From: Serinus canaria | Lineage: Eukaryota; Chordata; Aves; Passeriformes; Fringillidae | Direction: 5' to 3' | NCBI RefSeq assembly: GCF_022539315.1 | Contig: NC_066314.1 | Location: 55,365,180-55,429,179, forward strand | Length of the DNA: 64,000 nucleotides | Program-made: the position numbers and the translations under genes | Notes under the pieces: generated by a model | Told to the model about the DNA's origin: nothing | The model's input: the letters and a program-made list of their open reading frames with translations, nothing else | The model's database searches: none | Part shown: in pieces, positions 1 to 12,111 of the stretch | How the letters are laid out: each line of letters starts with the position of its first letter | Position numbering within the stretch: position 1 is the first letter of the stretch

Positions 1-565
1 TAGAGAGAAACAGACTCCCAAAAGTGTTAAGGAATAAAGGAACAGTCCCTAAAACTGAGAAATTTTTCCAGGCTATTGCTGATACAGTGGAACTCACAAA
101 GCTGGCTAGAAATTTGCTGCTTAAGAACTATTAAAAAAAAATCTAATTTTGTTCATTAAACTCAAATCCATTTAATTTAAATCAATACTTAATGAGTGAA
201 ATAATCTTTTTCAGTCCAGGAAAAAAAAGCAAGGACGTGCATCACAGGCTTGATTTTCCAGCTGTATTACATTTCTCTGTATATTACTCCTATTATTTGA
301 AAACAAGTCAGTAGTACTCATAGATATCCTTTAGTTTTTTAGACCGAGGTGACAAAATATCTTTTTTTTTTCGTTAAAACATAAACAAGAAACTTTTTCA
401 ATCAGAACTCAGAAACAGCTCTTCATCATGGTTTTGGAAGTAAAAGACTAAGTTCTCCTACACCACGCCGATGACTCGGGGAGCACTCACACTCTCACGT
501 TCTTCCTAATACTTGAAATCAAGGTCTAAAATAAGAATTTGTTTAAAAAACATGTTATTTAAGCC
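1..565. other. AT-rich intergenic sequence, no gene seen
   Basis: This stretch is AT-rich and has short A and T runs. I see no splice-supported exon, repeat family or RNA gene. Read on the minus strand, it would lie downstream of the possible first-exon donor at 566-571, so it could be the first intron of a minus-strand transcript. That is inference only. Confidence 0.5.
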
Positions 566-640
566 ACTTACTTTTTTTTTTTAACAGGCTCTTAAAAAAA
601 ATTCGTCTGGAGAAGGATATTGAGAAGGCATTTCCTGTGA
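566..640 (-). other. possible non-coding first exon of a minus-strand transcript
   Basis: On the minus strand a TATA box at 660-667 would place a start site near 630-640. A consensus GTAAGT splice donor follows at 571-566, leaving a putative exon of about 60-70 bases. The donor is preceded by a run of A on that strand, which weakens it. No convincing coding frame is present: the short frame from the first ATG stops after about 16 codons. It is a guess that this is exon 1 of the divergent neighbour. Confidence 0.25.
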
Positions 641-659
641 GGTACCGACCTTCACTTTC

Positions 660-870
660 CTTTTATACTCCGCTTTTCACCCGGTTTTCTCCCCGCTTTC
701 CCGCGGCCCCGGGCCCGGCCCAATCCCGCGGCGGCGCCTGAGGCGGCGCGGGCGGGGCGGGGGCGCCCCCTCGTGGCAGGCGCGGGAGCGGCCGCTCGGC
801 CTCCTCCGGCCCGGGGCCTGCCCTCAGGGGAAGGCCGCGAGTGGCGCCGAAGGAGCGCTCGTTTGGGAGT
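660..870 (-). promoter_or_regulatory. CpG island with minus-strand TATA box
   Basis: The stretch 690-860 is very GC-rich and dense in CpG, in contrast to AT-rich sequence on both sides. GC boxes (GGGGCGGGGGC type) occur near 750-765. On the minus strand a TATAAAAG sequence lies at 660-667, immediately downstream of the GC-rich part, which fits a promoter firing leftwards. In human chromosome 22 as I remember it, SCUBE1 and MPPED1 are divergent neighbours, so a leftward promoter about 37 kb upstream of SCUBE1 could belong to MPPED1. No exon of that gene is visible here, so the assignment is inference. Confidence 0.5.
763..777 (-). promoter_or_regulatory. CTCF-like binding site
   Basis: The minus-strand reading GCCACGAGGGGGCGC differs from the core CTCF motif by one base (G where C or T is usual). 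It sits inside the CpG island at the left edge. Occupancy cannot be told from sequence. Confidence 0.45.
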
Positions 871-875
871 TGGCG

Positions 876-1562
876 TTGGGAAATTCTTCACCGAAAGGGT
901 AGGGAAGCTTTGGGACAGGCTGCCCAGGGAAGGGTTTGATTTGCCAACTGTCAGAGTGTTGCAGAAACTCGTGGATATGGTGCTTAGTGTGTGGTAAAAT
1001 TCACAATGCTGCAGGTTTATGTCCAAAAAGGAGACAGAGTTATTAGAACATTATTTGAATAAAGGAAGAGGTCATGGGGTCTCTCAAATTGTTGGGGGAT
1101 GCAGCCACCTTTTTATTCTCATTTTCCAGACACATCACCCTCTTCCTTCCCTCACTGGCTGAGGAATATGGAAAGTACAGATTTCCCAAATCACCTACTC
1201 TGTGCCCCCCTCTAATATGCTCCACACCCCCCTTTTTTTCCCCCCTCTTATAACAAAACACTATTCATAATTGGATTAAGTCTTTGTTCGTTTTCTCTAA
1301 GCTGAGGAACTTTACTCAGCCTTGGCTAAGCAGCACTCTGTGTCAATTAGCAATATTTTCTAGAACTGACAATTTCTTTCATTAGCTCCCTATCTGCAAG
1401 GTCCTGGCCCTATCTACAAGCAGATTCCCATGGTTTGTTTGTAGCACATTCACCTTATTCATTTCATTAGGGACATGCTCTGTGGTAGGGCTGTCACTGC
1501 GATGTTGCTGGTTGGACTCAATGACCTGGGAGGTCTTTTCCAACCTTACTGATTCCATGATC
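876..1562 (+). mobile_element. CR1 LINE 3' fragment, interrupted
   Basis: Two pieces (876-987 and 1467-1562) read as one continuous avian CR1 3' end once the intervening 479 bp are removed. The left piece carries the words AATTCTTCACCGAAAGGGT and ACAGGCTGCCCAGGGAAG. The right piece carries GGTTGGACTCAATGACCTGG, AGGTCTTTTCCAACC and GATTCCATGAT, the normal CR1 tail. The 5' part is missing, as is usual for these truncated retrotransposons. No protein is encoded. Confidence 0.85.
988..1466. mobile_element. LTR-like insertion (solo LTR) inside CR1
   Basis: The 479-bp segment begins with TG and ends with CA and is flanked by a 4-bp direct repeat TTAG (984-987 and 1467-1470). Removing it and one TTAG restores the CR1 reading exactly. 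These are the marks of a retroviral-type integration reduced to one LTR. AATAAA occurs near 1056 on the + strand and near 1111 on the minus strand, so orientation is unsettled. I do not recognise the LTR family with certainty, and no internal viral genes are present. Confidence 0.7.
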
Positions 1563-4500
1563 GGTCACCAGAAGATGACCAGAAGTGCCGTGTTTCTCAC
1601 AGTCCTGCTGTCCATCCCTTCCTGGCTTTGGCAGCCCTGCAGGGTGCTGAGCTGAACTCTCTCCCTGTGCTTTCCTGAAGTTTCCTCCACGGGACAGTTA
1701 TGCTCATCCTGATTGCTCAAGTGCCACTTAGTTAAAAACTGGTGCGACTGAGTAGGTCCTCAAGTATAAATTACCCATGTAGAAAAAGCAAGAAGCTGAC
1801 CTGTTTCTTTTCCCTCCCTAAAGATTATAAAGGGGATAAATTACCTGTATGACACACAGGCTACAGCCTGAACATGTTTCTCCCTTTTTCTTTCAGGCTA
1901 ACTGGAAATTCTGCCTGCTTCAGACATTTTCCCACAGATTTGTAGTTGTTTATTTGCCTAAACTATGGGCTCTGTGTTCAGCTGGAGTCCAACAGATTGT
2001 TATATATGGGAATAGGGCCTTGTGGACAAAAGTCCTGTTGGAGCTAGTCCTGTTTCCAAAGAAGGGAAATATGTGGATCCTTTGTCTGTTTTGACTCTTC
2101 AGGCAACCATGTTGTAGCTGGCAGAGTGGAGGGGATGATGACACTGCTCAGATCCTCACCCCTGGAAACCTTAAATGTGCACTGAATACTGAAGTTTTTT
2201 TGCTGAAGACCACACCACACACACTTGTAGTATTTCATCTCTACACTCTACCAACTTCTCGATCTTTATGCCCCTTGTTTTTAATATTTAGGTGAAAATG
2301 CTAAGCAGAGTCTGACCTGAGACTGAAGAAACACCTGCATCCAGGCAGTGGTAAGTAGGTAGGTGGAAAATAGCAACACAAATTTTTCATTCAATCTATT
2401 GATCATTGGGTGGCATCTTCCTGGTCATTCATTAATCACTGATGTGGCCTCAGAACTGATGCATTAAAAGGTAAATACTTTATGGGGTTTTTTTTCAGGT
2501 TTTGAGAAAGTGTTGGATGTTCTTTGGAAGGGAAAAAAAAAAAAAGAAACAGGAACTGTTGACTCATTCAAAAGACTCATATTCTTTTATTCCTGCTTTT
2601 GTAGAACTTTCCCATTCTTATTCCTTACCCACAGGTGAAAAAGGGCGTAAACATCAGAAAAACTGCTTTGGTGCTTTCTCCATAATTTATATATTCCCTT
2701 GGAAAAGTGAATTGCCTGCTTTGTTTTACTTGAAAGGTGTTCCATCTATTTTTTTTTTAATGGAGAATGGATGAAAAGTAAGTAAATGGAAGGGCTTCTT
2801 TCTCCTTACTTACATTGTCCTTTTTATTCCATGGAAGAACATGGTTACAGAACATTTCTTCCCACACACTCTTATTTTGAGTTCTGTGCCCTTTTCTTTG
2901 AGAAGAAGGGGTTTAGAGATCACAGAACTGAAAAAAATCCCTCCAAATATTTTTTTTAATATTTCTTCCTGTGAGAAAGACAGAAATGCAAGACAGCAAA
3001 TAACAGAAGTGTTTCCTTTTAAAGGTGGTACTAGGAATTAAAGTAGTGCTTTTCTTAGTTTTATAAATTATTTTCCCTTCCCCTGAAGTGTCTGCTAGCG
3101 TTTTTTTAAGTTGTTTCACTTTTTTAGTCAAAAATCTGAAAACTGAAGTTTTCTCTTAGAGTTTCAACAGAGGGAGGAAAAAAAAAAAGTGAGAAATTTG
3201 GCAGGAACAAAAATCCTACCAAAGAGCTTCCGTAGTTATATGAAGTGGAAAATGGAGCCATTGCTGGTGCTGCTGTTTCTTGCTCAACTTACATCTGGTC
3301 TGCATGAGAAAATTCACATTGGTAGGGTGGAAATCAGGTGAGATCCAGTGTCCTCCTGGACCTTTCTGGAGTTAGGAACTCAGTGGGGTGTGGTTTCTAG
3401 GTAAAGCCTGTGTTCTAGGACTGTTCAGGTCAGGCCTTAAACATGAGGGCATCCTAGACAGAACAAGTGGCTCCCTGGGAGGATATACCACCCTCACAGG
3501 AATGAAAAAGGGAGCAGGGTAAGGGAGAAGAAAACCAGGAATTAATGTTTGCTCATCAGCGTGGTCAGAAATATGACAGTTACGTACAGATTGAGGCTCT
3601 TTGTGCCAAAAAAGCAATCTTATATTTTTAGGAGTTGATAATTTTTCAGCCTGCGGCAACATTTAATGCTAATAAAACAAAATATTGTGATTATTTGAAG
3701 ATTAAGTTACTCCTGCAGGTCGATTGCTCAGATGTCTCCATAAGCATCTTCCAAGCTCAGTGATGTCCTGCTCTGTTATTTCTCAGTGGACTAGGCATGT
3801 CCTGATATGTTTAAAGCCACATGAGAAATATGTGACAGAAAATGTCTAGGGAGAATTATTGCAGGGGAAACCCAATCTTAATGATATTTTATTAACGGTT
3901 GGCAGGTTATATGCTGTGGCTTTCTGCAGTTTTGGTGGATTCATTGAGATCTTTTGTAGAGCTTGAGTGTGGGGCAATGATCTCACAGTTTGTGCTGGCC
4001 TGAGCCTGGAGAGCACACTGTCAACTTTGTAGAGGACAAATGACACAAATCCCCATTAAACCTGCATTCTTGTGGACTCACCTTATCATGATTCTTGGAC
4101 AAGTGCCCCAGAGAGTGGTGGTCAATCAGTGGTGTCTTGTCCTAGATATGTTTAATGAGCTGGTAGGCTGAACACCCAGTCTGTGCTCATGCACTTGTTA
4201 TTAATCCTGTATAATTCCAAGCACATAAATCAAGAAGCTCTCCTGAGTTTCCTTTCTAATCTCTAGAGGAAGGTTTCTCCCACCCATATCCCTGAATGTA
4301 ATTCAATTCTTAAGCAAGGAGCAGTGCATCTCCAGCTCGCTCAGGTGGCTCAGAGGAGATGGAATCAAATCACCATCTCTTCTTTAATAGAAATGCCAGG
4401 ATAGGCTGTATTGCACCTGGATCACATAGCAGTAAGTGCCAGCTGCTGAAGAAATTTGGGAAGTAGAAATATAAGATGAGGAGCAACAAAGATCTGATCA

Positions 4501-6179
4501 GTCCTTTCAGTGCTGGAGAAGGGCAGGCAGGGCAGTGCTGACCCTAACATGACCTGATTCTGGCAGGCAGTGCCTGCTGAGTCAGGACTGGCTCGTCTCC
4601 TCTAGTGTTGGCCAAGGAGTGCCACTGCTTCCCCGTATTCTTCTGCACAGGTCCCCTGTGCTGCTCTCTCCAGGGCTTCCCTCTCTACAAGAGCTTTTTC
4701 CAGAATGCCTTGGTTTGCTATTGTCTTCTGTATTACATTCCTCCTTCAGAGAAGGGTCAGAGTTATTTACCCCACACTTTTTCCTCAGAAGTTGCACAGA
4801 AGAGAAGCACACATTGTTGTGCTCCACAGAGGTGAAGGAGACCCAAAGTGAAAGCTCCATTTACTGAGCATTTGAACCCACTGGCAGCACTTTGCTGCTT
4901 CCCTACCTGCACTAACTAAAGAGCAGGTTTGGGGCTAAAACAGTAGAAAAATAACTTGTTTTTTCTTCTTCAGCTTAGTATAGGAGTAGCAGGAATGTGT
5001 AGCAGGATGTGGTTCCTTGATCACTCAAAGCATAGCCTTGGCCACTAGACCAGCAACAGGTACAGCCCTTGGGGCCTGTGCAGCACCCACAGCACCTTCA
5101 TGGCCATCCCCCCACCCATGTCCTTCAACAGCATCCATCTGTTTAGCTCTCGTGCATTGTTTGTGTGTTTAAACCCAGCAGATAATTAGAAATACTCTTG
5201 CAAATTAGTTTGAACTAAAAATGCTGTTGCACTCGATTCTGGTTTCAAAAGGAATTCTAGTTAAAGCATCCCAGCTTCCACAGGGAGGCAGCAGAATACC
5301 TGACAATTTCTTTGCAACTTTAAACTTGTGCATTCTTCTAACAAACTTGCTTTTTCTTCTTCTTTTGAAGAGGTCTTTGACCCAGTATATATATTGTTTG
5401 TATTAAGAGGTTTTAAGAATTCGAAGTTCAGATGAAAATTCTTTTTTTTTGCCAAGATTAAGCTTGCCAAGATCAACATTCCCCTTATTTCCCTCTGAGC
5501 TGCCACCAAAATGATTTACAAGTTATAAAAGAGCCAATTTTGAAAGAAATATGTTTTTAATTAGAAACTAAAAATCAGGGTGACTCTTTTGAGACAGTGA
5601 AGTTACATTCTGTCAGTGTTTCCATTATTTTCAGGGATTTATCACTTCAGGAGAAGAAAGCATTCTAATCCACTGAAACTTGGAATTTTAGTACTCAATA
5701 CTAAAAATATAAAATAAGTAGAAAATATTATAAAGTCCAGCATTTCCAAGCCGGGCATTTAAATATCATTGAAGGTGAAAGTTTTAAAATAATATACATA
5801 GGTTTTTTGCTTGTCTTCTGCCTTGTGAGACTTTATGATCTCTATTTTCAAATCTTTCCTTGTAGCCACAGGGGCTAAAAACATTTTGCTTTTTCCCTTT
5901 TTCTAAATGGAAGTTGAGATTTTTTGCATGCTTGCATGACCATGAAAGCTGAACTTTGGAAAAAATTTTCAAATATCAAGACTTCATATCTTCACTAAAT
6001 TCAGCTACATAACTTTTCTGAGCTGCCTATATGCTTACAGTAGCTTGCTAGGAAATAGAGTCAGAAATGTTTTAAATCAGAATGGACAAGCCAGAAATAT
6101 TTAAACTATGTATTTGCTTCAGTCATAACTGGTTGAATTTAAATGTGCCCTTCAGAGAAAAGATAGATTTTCACATTGA
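1563..6179. other. intergenic sequence, no gene seen
   Basis: Mixed-composition non-coding sequence. Reading frames up to 96 codons occur on both strands but lack domains, consistent splice sites or repeats of recognisable families. Nothing beyond short homopolymer runs can be supported. Confidence 0.5.
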
Positions 6180-6283
6180 TTGGTTTTGGGGGTGGAGGCT
6201 GTTTTTTGTTGTTTGGGGGGGATGGTTCATTTTTTGGGGCTTGGTTGATTGGTGGTTTTTTTGTTGTTTGTTTGGGGTTTTCT
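6180..6283 (+). repeat. G/T-rich strand-asymmetric tract
   Basis: About 100 bases are composed almost wholly of G and T on the + strand, with several runs of 3-8 G separated by T-rich spacers. It is low-complexity and has potential for G-quadruplex formation. The apparent 72-codon tryptophan- and phenylalanine-rich frame across it is an artefact of composition. Confidence 0.7.
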
Positions 6284-7016
6284 CAAATGCAAATTCATAA
6301 TTTCTAACTGTTAGCTTTATCTGTCTCATTGCTAGGAGCGGCACACATTTCTTTCATATTGTCCTGAAATAGATATCAGTCTGCCTCTGAATTTCACTTC
6401 ACAGAAGACATCCCAAATAAGCTTTCTAAGCTCCTTTACTCCATGTATTTGCAAAAATACTGCTCTCATGAGGAGTCTCTTAATTGATCCAGGGTGGCAA
6501 ATTCTATGTTCCTGGTAAGACTGGGGGTTTTAGACTATTCTCACAGGTTCACTGACTTGACATCTTTTTTTGGCTATCTCCAGGAGACTGGATCTTGCTT
6601 GCTTCATGGTAATTTCTTTGCAGCACAGTACTAGATGTGTTTTGTTCAACCCCTGTCTACTTAGGAAAAAGGAAGAGGAATATTTTGTGTTTTTCTGTCC
6701 CTCAAAATTCTGTTGAAAGTAAAACCCTTAAAAATTCTAGCATGTTTTTACCATGTACAGATCTTTTCTTCATATTCTTTTTCATTGATCCACCCAAACA
6801 ATGGGTTCCATTAAAAAAAATCTGGTGAAACAGGCAAGAGGTAGAGAGAGGTAGAGGTAACTGCCTTGCAAGGAACACACATAAGTCAGGGCAAGCACCA
6901 AAGAGTGGCTTACAATCATAACCAAGGGAGACTGAACCTGTAACCTCGAGGTGAAAAGCTCCAGAACTGGCAACCAGAATTGTGAGCTGTGTAGTCCCTC
7001 TGGAACCTGGTTATAG
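6284..7016. other. intergenic sequence, nothing identified
   Basis: No recognisable gene, repeat family or regulatory cluster is visible. Confidence 0.5.
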
Positions 7017-7103
7017 GCATTCTAGTACCTGTAATTTACAGCATGTCAAATTAATACAAAGTGCACCACGTTACTTAAAAGAATGGTGGTTTTCAAGTAG
7101 CTG
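7017..7103 (+). repeat. 87-bp dispersed repeat, copy 1
   Basis: This segment recurs in the same orientation at 10009-10095 with the same length and roughly 85-90 percent identity. Shared words are ATTCTAGTACCTGT, AAGTGCACCAC and GGTTTTCAAGTAGCTG. Similarity stops abruptly at both ends. The family is not one I recognise. Confidence 0.7.
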
Positions 7104-10008
7104 GTAATGTCATGCTCTGGTGGGGCACTGGGTTCCTTCTTCAGCTCTAACATCACTCTCTCTGCTTTGTAGGTGCCTCATTCCCAGTGTTAGCTGCTAC
7201 CCTGAGCCAAAGGGCAGGGTTAGAGGCCTAGGGGAGATAGATGGTGTGGCATTAGGGAAGAGCCAAAAGAAAAGCTCCAGCTCCATGGTCAGTGTTAAAC
7301 AAGAACTGAAAGATTTGGCACAGCCTAGTTAAGAAAATACCCCAGAATACACTTAATTTCCACAGCAACAGCTGGAAGAAACCACCAAGCTGTCAGTCTT
7401 GATCTGTGACCCTGGGAGTGCTTTAGGTCCCAGACCCTGGTGGGGCCTGTCCAGTTGCCAGGGAGACAGGATGATCCTCAGCCTCTTCCAAGAGGCATTG
7501 ATGGGACTTTGATACTGTGATCTAAGAGGAAGGACAGCTGCTGGGCCTGGAGGGTGTGAGTCTTTCTGAGCCTTTGGTTCCTCCTCAGTGTAACTGATGA
7601 TCTCTATTTTGCAGGATTGCTGGGAGGGTGAATGCATTAGTCACTGTTCCGGTGAACTACAGGGATGGCTGTTGTCAGGTAATTTATCAACAGTCTTTCC
7701 TTCTTTGCTGCTTTTTTTCTCCAGTGTTTGGTATTGGTATCATTGTGGCAGGTCCTTCTGGTATTCACAATTACATTTAAAACAATCATATTACGATTAA
7801 AGAGCAAAAGTGCATCAGAACCTGAATCCCAGTAGGGCTACAGAAATATAGGTCCACTGTGTTTCAGCAGTAATGGAGAGCCAAGAATCTGACAACAGGG
7901 CATCAATGAAGATTTTTCTGATGTTTTCTGTTAAATACATTCAAAGGCTCTGATTCAGGCTCAAGAAATTCATCTGCCTTTAAAATTAGCTGATCTATTT
8001 TTCACATCATAGCTGCAGTGTTTCTGTTCACTGCCCTCCCTTTCACTTCATATGTAATCACATTTTGGTGGTAGATGAAGTGATTCCTATATATAGCACC
8101 CAAAACACTTTGTGATCCTTTCAGGGAATAAGTCCCAGATATATCAGACATTTATTTAGCACAGTACTTTTTAATAGGATCACGGACAGGAGCACAGCCT
8201 TGGAGCACAGCTCCAGCACCTGGCTTCTAGCTCAAAGCTGAACCTACTGAGTTTGGCTTGGCCAGAATGTTTGCATAGTAGACATACTGAAAGAAAAAAA
8301 ACAATTTTGTCTGCATCTTTGTTGCAGCAATGAGCTCCTCACCTTGGATTAATTGCAGTTTCCAAGGAGGCTGACAGTTCTGCCCATTTCCATAGGAAAG
8401 GAAATACCAAAGAGTACACTCAAAGGAGATCCTTTCCAGGAATTTAGGATTTGCTATACCTATCAGGTCAGATATCCTGTTCCTAGCAGCTGTCAGGACA
8501 CGATGCTTCAAAGGAAGTTGGATGAGTTTGCGTAGCCAAAGCATGACTAACTAAAGATGGAGAGAACTGAGGTAAGCATCTCTTTGCGGTGCAGGACTCA
8601 GCTTTCTGCCCATAGGAGGAGATCTGATTACCCCTGGCTTAGTAAGTTGTAGAGCTGTAATGTTAGTAGCAATCATATTCAGGCTTCTACAGCTTTGCCA
8701 GGTCATTACATTGTCCCTTTCAGTTACCTGTTCAGCATCTGCTATGTTTTCCAAAGGTTTTAGAACCAAAATAGGGTACAGCTCAATGGGGAGACACAAT
8801 GTGTGACCAGTTATGTGATTATTCTGCAATGTATTTTCTGCTGGGTCCTGATTTTTGAAACAGATGGAAAGTGGGCAGAGAGCTGAAAGCCTTAAGACCA
8901 CTCAGCTTCAGCTGCTTTCCTGCGCACCAAATTACAAGGTCAGGCCTTCCATAACACTTCTGAAAAGTGCCATATGCTAGAGATACCACCAGTCCTTTCA
9001 AGTGTCTATTGACTTCAGAGGCCAGACATCTTAAATTACCCTTCACCAAGTGTGCTACTTAGGCTTCACAACACCAAGTATTTTATTCCATATATTCTTT
9101 CAATGTGCCTCATCTTTTGAAAACTTACAGCATTAACTAAATTAGTCAACCAGAGCAAATGGACCTAAGGTTTTCTAAATTACCTGAAAATTAGGAATTT
9201 TCTTACTTCTTATCTGCCTTCCCCTCCTCCTTGGAAATCATGAGTCATGTGGTGTTGTGCCCCTGGTGCTGCTTCCTTGCTTTTAGGAATGGGTTGACTT
9301 GAAAGTAAGTTGGTAATTTAGTCACACTTATCTTTAATTATCTCTGCAGGAAAAGGACCCTTGAAAATGTTGAGTAAGCAAATAAAACAGAGAAATAGTA
9401 ACTTATTGCATACCTTCCTCAACTTGTATATGTTTTTTTCTGAAGTGTTAGGTACAGTAGAAGGAGAATATTTCTTTTAAATTTTGTTGTGGAAGGGTAG
9501 GAAATTAAAGAGGCTCTATTATTCCAAATAAATTAATTTTAAAACAGAACATTCCTTCTCCAAATCTCTTGAGGTATCATGCATATCCTCTAGCATAGGA
9601 AAATCAATAGATAAAAAGGTTCCAGTTCAGTTTCCCTTGGATGTGATCAAGTACATTCAAATATTGAATGATAAATAGGCTAATTTACACATCTGCCAAA
9701 CTGGCATTAGCATTTTACTAACTCCCTGAAGTGTCATGAGGTTTAATTAATGGTTGTAAAGCACTCCTCTGAATGAAAGGTATGACGTTTTACATTTGAG
9801 ATTATGTAGATCTATAAGTTTCTGCTGTATTTGTAACAGCTGTCTAGAAGACTAATGGGTTTGCAGATTTACTGCTGTGCTCTGCTGCTTTCTGCTAGCC
9901 TGCACTTTTTGCAAGTTTAGTACTGGTAGTAACTTTCAGAGATTAAGACCAATCATAAGTTTGTTTTCAGCTGAAAGACATCTCTTCATTGTTCAAGGGA
10001 ATTTCCTT
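7104..10008. other. intergenic sequence between the two 87-bp copies
   Basis: No gene is supported. Two minus-strand frames of 105 and 116 codons (8227-8544, 8551-8901) have no domain or conserved motif I can see and are treated as chance frames. Confidence 0.45.
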
Positions 10009-10095
10009 GCATTCTAGTACCTGTGACTTACCCCAAGTCAAATTAATTCAAAGTGCACCACATTATTAAAAAGAATGATGGTTTTCAAGTAGCTG
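10009..10095 (+). repeat. 87-bp dispersed repeat, copy 2
   Basis: Second copy of the segment at 7017-7103, same strand, differing by scattered substitutions. It may be a relic of an interspersed element or a short local duplication. Confidence 0.7.
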
Positions 10096-12111
10096 AAGAA
10101 AAGAAAATCAATTTATGCAGCTTCAATGAGACAATCCAGTGAAGAAGTGACACCTTGTCTGACTGCAGCATCACTAGGGTGGCTGCAGAAGCGAGGTACC
10201 ATGCACTGACATCTCTACAAATAGGTTTAAGATGGGTAAAGTGAAAATTCAAAATATTTGTGCTATTCTTATCTGAAGGCTCTCTCTCGATTTCTGCTTT
10301 CGCTCAATGTGGTCTTGCATGTCACCTCCTTGAAACTGCCCAGAGTATTCCAGTGAGATCACCAGTCCTAACTAAAATTCATGATGGGACCATCTTACTG
10401 AGGTACAAAGGACTTTTTTTTTTAAAACTCCTCTTCCTCTGCTCTACTCTATCAATGTGTCTCCTGCTAATTTGGTGTAACTGCCCTTTGTGGGTGGTGA
10501 GAAAGAAAGAGATGAGTGAATGCATGCCCTTAACCTGAGCAGCAAAAATCTGCAGCCTGATCAAAAATTCACTGATTTTGGCCTTTGCCTTTTGGAGTGC
10601 TCCACATCACTCAGTATTGTTGACTTGGTTAAAAAACATTATTAATTTTTTCTGTCAGTGGTTTGAAAACTAAAGAGAGACAAAGAGACAAATGTGGTTG
10701 CCTTGGTCACCCTGAAGGTGTCCTACCCCCAGCTCCCATGGAGCTGCTGTATCCTGTATTCCTGAAAGCAGGAAGACTCCCCAGCTCTGCAGCTGAGACC
10801 AAATAATCCACTGCAATGCTCCATGCCTTATGTCAAATGGACTCAGTGATCTCCTGAGGCTGACACAGCTGTCAGAACTTGACAGAATGAGTGAAAACCA
10901 CGTAGGTTTCTTTAGTATTCTCCCATAATTCTGTCAAATATATCAATATTAGATGCAGATCGAGGCAGGTATCCTAGGCCTATATAATTAACAGTTGAGT
11001 TATTTCACTTACATAAGGATGTGGCTTTTGGCCACATCAAGTAGAATGGTTCACCTGAAGTGGCATTATACACTCTTTATTGTTATATTGATCCTAAATA
11101 TTGGGGGCTGCCAACAACAGCCATCTCTGCTTTAATTATTTTTATTTGTATTGGCAGTGTAAAGACTTCAACTATAGAAGTACATATGTGTAAAGTGTTT
11201 GGGTTTTTTCCTTGTATTTTCTTAGGATAACCAATTTATATTCAATTTTTTTTTTTTTTGCACCCATCAATTCTCTGGCATGTATAACCAGAAATAATCC
11301 TGAATCAATCCAGATATTGGCATGTATTTTGATAATTCCTTTATTGCCTAAGTCATGCCTGTTGTTTGAGATGCGCTTTTTTTAAACAGCACCTCTTGTC
11401 TGGAGAGCTAGAAAGCAGCCCTGCAAATAATTATTACCTCTGCATCAGTGTTGGAGCAGGAAGCAATGCTGTTCCAGTGTTAGTGAAGGACTGAAAAGTA
11501 TAAAATGGTCTTTGGAGCTTTAATTACTGAGCAATTACTCACCCCACAGCAGGTCAGCAACAAAATTCAATCACCATCATTCTATTATTCTGTTTTTAAA
11601 TGTTTTATTTTCGTGTGAGAATTATGACCAAAAATACACTGTACAAACCTTATGTGAGCTATGTGTGACTGCAAAAAACATTCAAAAAAAATCTCATTAT
11701 TGGTGACTTAAATGAACATATCCTGAAAAGTAGTGAGTGATGCCTCTATGGAATGCTTTAGAATACAAGTTGAAATTATAAACAGTACATGGGAGTATGT
11801 CAGAAGGAAAAAGACAGGACAAGCAAATAAAAGTATCACTGCTCTTATATGTGGGAGAGCACATCTAAAGGGCATAAATTTCTGTAAGTAGGGGGAAGTT
11901 GCTCCTGTAGGTTAGGCTTTTGCTCCTGCTAACAAGACAGTACTGCTAGAGCTTTTTGCTAGTCTCCTTCCAATGACAGAAGGATTCCCAGGGACAAAAA
12001 ACCATGAGATTTCTTTGCATGGAAGCAGCTAGAAGCTGGTAGGATTGGGATACGTCAGTGGATAGCCCTCTTGTTCTGGGCACTTCCCAGGAGCCCTGCA
12101 GGCTGCTGGTA
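10096..12111. other. intergenic sequence, nothing identified
   Basis: AT-rich non-coding sequence with short T runs (for example 11249-11260). No gene or repeat family is recognised. Confidence 0.5.
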
